DNA of 38,417 nucleotides, from the NCBI RefSeq assembly GCF_900184945.1, contig NZ_FXYF01000025.1:1-38417 (forward strand), given 5' to 3'. The notes below the pieces were generated by a model. It did not search any database and was not told where the DNA came from. It saw nothing but the letters and a program-made list of their open reading frames with translations. The stretch is from Antarctobacter aquimaris. Its GTDB lineage: Bacteria; Pseudomonadota; Alphaproteobacteria; Rhodobacterales; Rhodobacteraceae. The position numbers and the translations under genes are program-made. Below are positions 32,739 through 38,417 of the stretch, piece after piece. The first letter of the stretch is position 1. Each line of letters begins with the position of its first letter.

Positions 32739-35117
32739 TCAATTCAATTCGATAGTTATCTCTCGCCCCGTCACCGCGTCTATACCACGAACTACCCAGT
32801 CGGCGCCCAACCCGAACGGAAGAAAAGTATCGCATGCCTCAACTTCGCATAGCGCTGAACGCCTATCGAACGCCCGCCGGTATGGCATGGTGTCTACCGG
32901 TAGCAGACGGCAGAACCTATCGACCTGTACGGACAGGCGCAATGTGCTGGATTGCCCAACGTCGCTTACATCATTCACCAAGATTGGGCAATCCATGGGA
33001 AACTCAGTCTCAAAGATTTCAGGACTCGAAATCGGTTGGGGCTCATACTCCCTTGAATCCCACCACCTCAGTATCGTTTCCCGGCTCTGTGGATTCCCGG
33101 TCAAATAGATGGTTCTTCCATATTCGGACTCGACCCGTATGTGTCTTGTCAATTCTGACGCACTTATGATTGAGCTCTCAGGAAACACGAGTTGAAGGTT
33201 CCGGTACTGTCCATCAAACCCCCCAGAGGGCGCAATAATGCTTCCATACGTGTATGTTTGGTCAGACGACACAATACGACCGATAAATTCAGCCGCCACG
33301 ATACTCGTCAAGTCTGACACAACAGAGTTAAACATCGCGGATTCTCTACGAACGTTTCCAAGGTGATTTGTAAGGTTTCCAAGGCCGTCAACGGCTACGT
33401 TCACTACATTCTGATAATTGCGCCTTGCCTCTGCAACCGTCGCAACCCTCAGAGCAAGTCGCCGATCGCGCGGGAGCAATATGGCGTTCGCTGACAGTGC
33501 GCTGGTAACAAATGTCTCGTAACTAGGTGTTCCAACCATGTCACACGAGTTTGCAAATTCGTAAGAAATCGGTGAGCTTACAACATAGGAGCCGGAACTG
33601 AAATCCTCCTTTACACGATCAACGACGTCTATAATTGTATCCAAATTTATCTGGTTGACCTCGCCGTTTATGAAGGCAAGAGGCATACATTTGTTGAAAA
33701 GTTGATTGTCGAACTCCATCTCGCGCTGAATCGGCCGAAAAAGGAATACGTCCTCAGGATCAATATCTTGAAGCTCAACATTTCCGATTTCATCCGCCTT
33801 GTTTCTCATCCACGCAAGTGTGAGGTGAGTCTCAATTGCTCGATCATGCTCGGCTTGCATTCTTTCGATCTGTTCAATGAGATTGAGGCGGGACAACCTC
33901 TGAGAGTTCAAGGCGCGGCGTTCAGCGCCTTTAGGAGTACGTTCAAACTCACGCAGTTGACGCTCGAACCCCCACAATTCTGCCTCTTCATTTTCAAGGT
34001 CGGTGACGTACTGATTGGTTACGAAGGAATTGACGCCTATACCCTGCCATTCAAGCGAAAAACCCGATGAAACAGCGGCGCGATACCGGTGCGGAACATC
34101 ATTGATGAGGTTGACGACTTCTCTCTTGTGATTGGTGAGTTGATCCAGCGCTGTCTCAATCGGCGCTAGAGAAGCAAGCATTTCATCAACTACATGATTT
34201 TGAATAGCAGTCACATATTGCGTCGCCGGTGGTATCTGAGAAGTTTCGTTCGGCATGAAGCTTCTTGCGTCGAAAGGCGATGCTGATGAAGACCGTGATC
34301 GAGCCATCAAGAAGAGGGCATCATGCCACGAATAAGATTCTCGCCGACGCACTTGTTCCCAATACTGACGGAAGTTGCTCACCAGCTTATTGTATGTAGC
34401 AATATTTCCGTCTACGGTGGAAAAGTGGACTCTTCCACTTCCATCAATTATGGAAGGAGAGTTTGGGACAAATATTCCGCCAAACACCCCGGATGACAGC
34501 ACCGCAAAGCGTAACTCCAAGCCACCGTCCATTATCTCGCTATTACCAAGCGTGGATTGCCATGCCTGCAAATCAGAATGCAGAAAATCGTTTTCGTATC
34601 CGCATTTGCTAGATAAGAATTCTCCAAGACGCTCGCCAAATGGATGGTCCAAGGGCAGCCCCTCTTGCTTCAGCCGGTCATAAATCATCTTCGATAGCTC
34701 AGCTGACTGGTGGTCCAACAAGTCATAAGTCGAAAAGAAACGCCCCTCCCCGAAGCTTCGAATCAGTATAGAATTCCTCTCAGACATAGCGATGTGAAAC
34801 CCAACTTCTGCAAGAAGCGACTCGGCTAGCGACTCGGTTTGAAGTCCCGTGGGAAAGCTCATGACTTTTCTGATGTTCCTCCCGCATGAGGGGTCCGTCG
34901 CCGCTGCGACCGTTCTTGTGAAATTCGGGTCAACCAGAAATGGCAGCTCAATCTCATATGTTTGGGGGCGAACGTCGATTACTTGCACACGCAAACTTGG
35001 AGGATCGGCGGTCAGGAAAGTCTCGCGTGATGCATCCTGTGAATGCACCCGATCAACCAAGCCTACTTGTGCAATCATTATGACGACGAGGATTTTTACT
35101 GTCCCAATTCGGATCAT
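32739..35117 (-). CDS. Large secreted protein of unknown function (first of pair)
   Basis: 792 residues with a probable signal peptide (hydrophobic 9-22, cleavage near VHS-Q at ~26). A charged heptad-like stretch in the middle (about residues 375-450, e.g. ELWGFERQLREFER and LNLIEQIERMQAEHDRAIE) suggests a coiled coil. Several cysteines (e.g. in DPSCGRN, KCMPLAF and CEVEACDTF) could form disulphides after export. I recognise no domain. The gene is AT-richer than its surroundings, intact over its whole length, and flanked by IS110 and phage debris. A cargo or moron-type cassette, a surface system or a toxin-like exoprotein are all possible. Confidence 0.6.
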   Translation of the reverse strand: MIRIGTVKILVVIMIAQVGLVDRVHSQDASRETFLTADPPSLRVQVIDVRPQTYEIELPFLVDPNFTRTVAAATDPSCGRNIRKVMSFPTGLQTESLAESLLAEVGFHIAMSERNSILIRSFGEGRFFSTYDLLDHQSAELSKMIYDRLKQEGLPLDHPFGERLGEFLSSKCGYENDFLHSDLQAWQSTLGNSEIMDGGLELRFAVLSSGVFGGIFVPNSPSIIDGSGRVHFSTVDGNIATYNKLVSNFRQYWEQVRRRESYSWHDALFLMARSRSSSASPFDARSFMPNETSQIPPATQYVTAIQNHVVDEMLASLAPIETALDQLTNHKREVVNLINDVPHRYRAAVSSGFSLEWQGIGVNSFVTNQYVTDLENEEAELWGFERQLREFERTPKGAERRALNSQRLSRLNLIEQIERMQAEHDRAIETHLTLAWMRNKADEIGNVELQDIDPEDVFLFRPIQREMEFDNQLFNKCMPLAFINGEVNQINLDTIIDVVDRVKEDFSSGSYVVSSPISYEFANSCDMVGTPSYETFVTSALSANAILLPRDRRLALRVATVAEARRNYQNVVNVAVDGLGNLTNHLGNVRRESAMFNSVVSDLTSIVAAEFIGRIVSSDQTYTYGSIIAPSGGFDGQYRNLQLVFPESSIISASELTRHIRVESEYGRTIYLTGNPQSRETILRWWDSREYEPQPISSPEIFETEFPMDCPILVNDVSDVGQSSTLRLSVQVDRFCRLLPVDTMPYRRAFDRRSALCEVEACDTFLPFGLGADWVVRGIDAVTGREITIELN

Positions 35118-35452
35118 TAGAACTGCACCTGAGCTGTGGTTTCACTCCTTCATAACATGGATGCGGGGCCGGCGGGAGCCCCTCCTCCTAGTTGAACAAC
35201 CCGGCGCCGAAAGCGCCATCGTCTGCAGCCAGATCGTCGTGGCCACGGTGAGATTCAGGCCGCTGATCGTGCCGCGCGAGTCTCGGATTTCGGCCGTGCC
35301 GTTCAGTGCAGTGCCCGCCCTCAAGCGCGCCAAGTTGCTGGCCTGAGTGGCACGTGAGTGCCTGCTCCCACAGAACGGCATAGTTCGGCCAGCATCCCTC
35401 CGACAGTAAGGCCAGTTTCTCGGCCGCCCGCTCTTCGAACTCCCGTCCGTGC
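35118..35452 (-). other. Eroded phage-like segment
   Basis: On the minus strand two frames give partially sensible but unrecognised peptides (ATQASNLARLRAGTALNGTA; EFEERAAEKLALLSEGCWPN). Composition returns to GC-rich, unlike the secreted pair next to it. It lies downstream of the phage lysis genes in their orientation, so it is probably another decayed phage gene. Not annotated as a gene. Confidence 0.3.
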
Positions 35453-35746
35453 TCAACCATGGGCGGGCGCGTCGCGAGTTTGCCGATCTCGGTACGAACG
35501 GTCCCGCGGCCGCTCAGCAATCTCGTGGTAATCTCGAGGACGGCTCGCCGCCGCCTCGAGCATCCGCCGTTGGGCGTCATGTGCTTTCTCCCTGGTCTCG
35601 AGCCGCTTGGCAAGCCGACCGGCCCGCTCGCCGGAGCGGCGCAGGGCCAGCAGGAACAGAAGGATCGCGAGGGCGGTGATGCCGTAGCGAAGCGCCGTGC
35701 GCGCCCATGCCGATCCGGCGAGCATGGCGAGAAGCCCGCCGATCAC
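35453..35746 (-). CDS. Small phage-type membrane/coiled-coil protein (Rz- or holin-like)
   Basis: 97 residues from a GTG at 35746 that overlaps the endolysin stop (GTGA). One N-terminal transmembrane helix (TALRYGITALAILLFLLAL) is followed by a basic helical stretch (RAGRLAKRLETREKAHDAQRR). Position right after an endolysin and this layout fit a spanin inner-membrane subunit or a related lysis protein. No sequence family was recognised. Confidence 0.5.
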   Translation of the reverse strand: MIGGLLAMLAGSAWARTALRYGITALAILLFLLALRRSGERAGRLAKRLETREKAHDAQRRMLEAAASRPRDYHEIAERPRDRSYRDRQTRDAPAHG

Positions 35747-36315
35747 CGCCGCCCCCGCTTCCAGTCGTCGAGCCTGGCGTAGATCGTGACCGCGATGCCG
35801 CCGAGAGCCACCACGATGAACACCCAGCGGAGCGTGTCGAGATAGGGCACGAGCGGAAGGACGGCGGTCTGGGTCTCGGCCAAGACGCTTTGCGCGACCT
35901 CCACCCCGGCCGCGCCGAGCGTCGCGACACCCGCCGCACCGCCTCCCTTCATGGTGCGGCTGTCGGCCAGCGCTTCGCGTGCGGGCGGCGTCTCGGCTGC
36001 GAATGCGGTCTCCCGGACCGGGAATCGCTCGCCCCACTGCCGCGCGGGCCCAAGGTCGACATGGATGAAGCCCGAGCGCGGATAGAAGCCGAAGCCGAGG
36101 AATCCGACCTCGCGCGCCGCGGCCTCAAACGCCGCCGGGTCGTGGTTCGCCATGGCGATGTCGAAGGCGGCGCCGTCGAGGTGCTTGGAGTGGGTCGCGC
36201 CGCCGACGGCGCGGTTGTGCTCTGGGCTGCGATAGGCCGAACGGACGATCAGCGGCTTGCCCAACCGGTCACGCGAAGCCTGGGTCGCATATCCGAATCC
36301 TCTCCGGCCATTCAA
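35743..36315 (-). pseudogene. Phage M15-type endolysin, 5'-truncated copy
   Basis: From about 36286 downward the frame carries the full M15 core: RSAYRSPEHN, SKHLDGAAFDIAM and GFIHVDLGPARQWGERF with the His-Asp-His zinc ligands, then a C-terminal transmembrane helix (LRWVFIVVALGGIAVTIYA). The normal first ~50 residues are replaced by an unrelated 10 codons with only a TTG start at 36315 (or ATG 36311), so expression is doubtful. It is the inverted paralogue of the copy at 15467-16140, with high visible identity. It is translationally coupled to the small membrane gene. Confidence 0.8.
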
Positions 36316-36336
36316 CTACTGCAATATAAAAAATCT

Positions 36337-36918
36337 CTATGGCCTGCGCGGATTTCGTAGTCGGCTCAACGTCACGGGCGTCATTCCAAGGAACGACGAG
36401 ATCTGACCGTGGTTGAACAGGGCTTCATGATCAGGATAGAGGCTGCGAAACCACTCAAGCCTCTCCTTGGCCTTGAGTGCGGCGAGGCTCCATTCCCGGC
36501 TTGTCTTGCGCTCCAGTTCGGCACGTAAGACGGCATTGGCCCACTCCTCGATTGCTGGCGACCCACGCATCATATCCAGCAGGACCGCAGCTTCCACTGA
36601 AGCGGCTCGTCCGTCCGTCTCTGCTCTCAGGCTGACAAGAGACTTGCCTTGAGCGGTGCGCGCCAGATTGGGCGTGATCACACACGGGCCGACAAAAAAT
36701 CCAACGCACACTTCGCGCCCTTCGGAGTCACCTATCAGACTGACCATCCTCCCGGACAGCAGGATGAATTCCTTGTCATCCGGATCACCCTGTCGCGCGA
36801 GGTGCTGGGCCTTTGCAACGGCTTTGGCCTCGAACGCTCCGGCCAAGGCATGCGCATCGGCGGTGGCCAGGCCGCCGAAAACCCGTGGGTCCAGTTCAAA
36901 GCTGCTTGCGACCTGCAT
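36337..36918 (-). CDS. Crp/Fnr-family transcriptional regulator
   Basis: 193 residues from the ATG at 36918 (GGAG 7 nt upstream; the frame stays open to a TTG at 36945). The N-terminal half is a cyclic-nucleotide-binding-like roll (KEFILLSGRMVSLIGDSEGRE). The C-terminal helix-turn-helix reads LFNHGQISSFLGMTPVTLSRL. No N-terminal cysteine cluster is present, so it is not an oxygen-sensing FNR. It faces the membrane protein gene across 90 bp and probably controls it; the signal is unknown. Confidence 0.8.
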   Translation of the reverse strand: MQVASSFELDPRVFGGLATADAHALAGAFEAKAVAKAQHLARQGDPDDKEFILLSGRMVSLIGDSEGREVCVGFFVGPCVITPNLARTAQGKSLVSLRAETDGRAASVEAAVLLDMMRGSPAIEEWANAVLRAELERKTSREWSLAALKAKERLEWFRSLYPDHEALFNHGQISSFLGMTPVTLSRLRNPRRP

Positions 36919-37008
36919 GTCTGACGCTCCGTTAACAAAAGACAATGCCTCGCAAGCAAGGGGCCCCTACGAAACACTCATATCCCAAACGCGACAGGAG
37001 TTCTTCAC

Positions 37009-37539
37009 ATGAAAATCGGGCACAGCGGCAAGGCGGCAATCCTATTCGGGCTGGGTGCCATGATGATCTACCTGGTCATGTTCCTCGGAACGCTCAGATA
37101 CTTGACCGATCTCGCAGTGGTGCTGCCGTTCGATCTTCGACCCACAGGGTATTCACAGGTCGATGCCGCGGTGCTGCTGGAGGCGCTTGGTGAGGCCGGG
37201 CGCCAATACTATCTCATGCGCCAGGTCCCACTGGATACGCTCTACCCGGCATTGCTGGCGCTGACCCTGATATCAACGCTGCGATGGCGTGCCGCCGAGT
37301 TCGGGCCGACGTTGATGACCAGCATAGGCGTACCATTGGCAATCCTGGCCGCGACCTTCGACTATCTGGAAAACCTTGGGATAGGCCTGATGCTGCTCTT
37401 TGGGGCGGACCCTACGCTGGTACAGGCCACAAGCACAGCGACGATGCTGAAGTCCGCTCTGACGTCGGCTGCTATACTTGCCGTCGTTGCCGCTGTGGCA
37501 GCGGTCCTGCTCAGGCGCATGTCGAGGCAGCGCGCTTGA
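37009..37539 (+). CDS. Small integral membrane protein, unknown function
   Basis: 176 residues with four hydrophobic segments (about 10-30, 78-93, 100-120, 146-168) and a soluble loop between the first two that includes GQ/RQYYLMRQVPLDTLYP. A good ribosome site (AGGAG, 8 nt before the ATG) supports the start. Divergent from the Crp/Fnr gene, suggesting it is that regulator's target. Resembles uncharacterised four-helix membrane proteins; no function is assigned. Confidence 0.7.
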   Translation: MKIGHSGKAAILFGLGAMMIYLVMFLGTLRYLTDLAVVLPFDLRPTGYSQVDAAVLLEALGEAGRQYYLMRQVPLDTLYPALLALTLISTLRWRAAEFGPTLMTSIGVPLAILAATFDYLENLGIGLMLLFGADPTLVQATSTATMLKSALTSAAILAVVAAVAAVLLRRMSRQRA

Positions 37540-37564
37540 CCCGTGCCTTGCAGAACCAGGGAAT

Positions 37565-37952
37565 TGGCGCGCTCCAGTTTCGTCCGGCGCGACTACCTGG
37601 AGCGGCTTGGTGGGTACCTCGCGCGAGCGGATTTCATTGGCTTCGAGGGCAGCGGAACATGGCTCGCGCTCTGACCGAAAGCGGCTACCCCATCCAGGCG
37701 CGGCAGTTTCGCATCCTTTGCAAGGCGCATCTCGTGCAATGGGCCTATGTCCGGCGCGGCATGGGCGTTGGGCTTATGATGGACGAGATCGCGCTGGCCG
37801 ATCCGGAGATCGCGCGCGCCGCGCCATACTTCAGCGTACCGGTGCCGATGTGGCTATTCGCCCATCGCGAGGTGCGCATCTCCTGCCGCGTGCGGGCGGT
37901 AATTAACACGCTTGCCGAGGCGCTCAGCCGACCGCCAGGGCCTGTGGCTTGA
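37565..37952 (+). pseudogene. LysR-family regulator, C-terminal remnant
   Basis: The fragment reads FVRRDYLERLGG and FIGFEGSGTWLAL in one frame, then LTESGYPIQARQFRILCKAH and LVQWAYVRRGMGVGLMMDEI in another, ending SRPPGPVA. This is the effector-binding domain of a LysR-type regulator with a frameshift near 37670. The DNA-binding half is missing, replaced by the end of the membrane protein gene. Confidence 0.75.
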
Positions 37953-38417
37953 GGCCCGCCATGCTGGGGCACGCGAGGTGGAGCCGCATCGCAGGATCTG
38001 GACCGACTTGCTCGCGAACAGGCGGGAGGCGGCGATCGCGGCGCGCAGCTCGGTTCAGGACACGAGCGCCGGTCGGTCTGCGGGCGGTCGGCTCGCGTCC
38101 GGTGCCGGGAGCCCGGCCCGCGCCGCGCCGCACATGTCCTCGACGATCCGGGCTTCTCTCTGGCCTCGGTCTGCCCGCCGCAGGATTATGTCTGCGTGAC
38201 GGACGCCGTCCTCTTCGTGGCCGTACCGGATTAACCGACCTGCCGATCGGCAGCAGCGGCAATAGCCGCTTCTAAGCAGAGATCCTCGTCCCGGGTGCCA
38301 AGAGTCGACGCCCCGTGCTTGAAAAGCGCCGTTGCGCGCGCCTGCGCGGGCGTTCGTGCCAGGCGGTTCATTCCCTCGCGCCCGTACCCTGATCGCAAGC
38401 AAGTCGCAAAATGGCCT
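37953..38417. other. No gene supported
   Basis: GC-rich sequence without a convincing gene. A short open stretch ending at a TAA (38232-38234) reads DDPGFSLASVCPPQDYVCVT, which looks protein-like, but I do not recognise it and its 5' end is unclear. It may be another truncated gene. Confidence 0.3.

Overview
The window is GC-rich DNA that looks like an alphaproteobacterium, most likely Rhodobacterales. That rests on the gene families, the oxygen-independent ubiquinone cluster next to NO-stress genes, and the insertion sequence types; no rRNA or other taxonomic marker is present. It is a mosaic: intact metabolic blocks separated by eroded insertion sequences, restriction-modification fragments and phage lysis fragments.

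Left block (347-10509): an anaerobic and nitrosative-stress module. On the minus strand are ubiD, ubiX, a RIC/YtfE-type di-iron repair protein, a TDT-family transporter and nnrS. Divergent on the plus strand are ubiT, ubiU, ubiV and the glycyl-radical pair yjjI/yjjW. A single FNR/Dnr-like box (5603-5616) sits almost exactly midway between the two divergent starts. Together these genes would allow ubiquinone synthesis without oxygen plus NO detoxification, which fits a denitrifying or anaerobically respiring lifestyle.

Debris and transporter block (10517-16140): remnants of IS21, of a restriction endonuclease and of IS6 precede two intact genes, a Popeye-like membrane protein with a cyclic-nucleotide-binding fold and a SulP transporter fused to STAS and cyclic-nucleotide-binding domains. 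An IS5/IS427 remnant and a frameshifted phage endolysin follow.

Central block (16264-27432): the most interesting part. Five tightly coupled plus-strand genes encode a bicovalent-type FAD oxidase, a LodA-N-like protein, a LodA-C-like protein fused to a VioB-type ferritin-like domain, a QhpD-like radical SAM/SPASM protein and a QhpG/LodB-like flavoprotein. I infer a split, ferritin-fused relative of the cysteine tryptophylquinone (CTQ) oxidases, with both known kinds of quinone-cofactor maturase in one operon. A convergent gene encodes a SAM-domain/class III cyclase/STAND ATPase/TPR protein.

Right block (27585-38417): an internally deleted IS3 element next to an hsdR tail, then PLD-like and DUF1524 genes, IS110 material, an AT-richer two-gene cassette of unknown secreted proteins, a second inverted phage lysis fragment, a Crp/Fnr regulator divergent from a membrane protein, and a broken LysR gene. 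Two separate IS110 remnants (window start and 30.2 kb) carry the same kind of hairpin directly upstream of the transposase start, with different stem sequences but the same loop length and shared loop motifs, as expected for a structured IS110 RNA.
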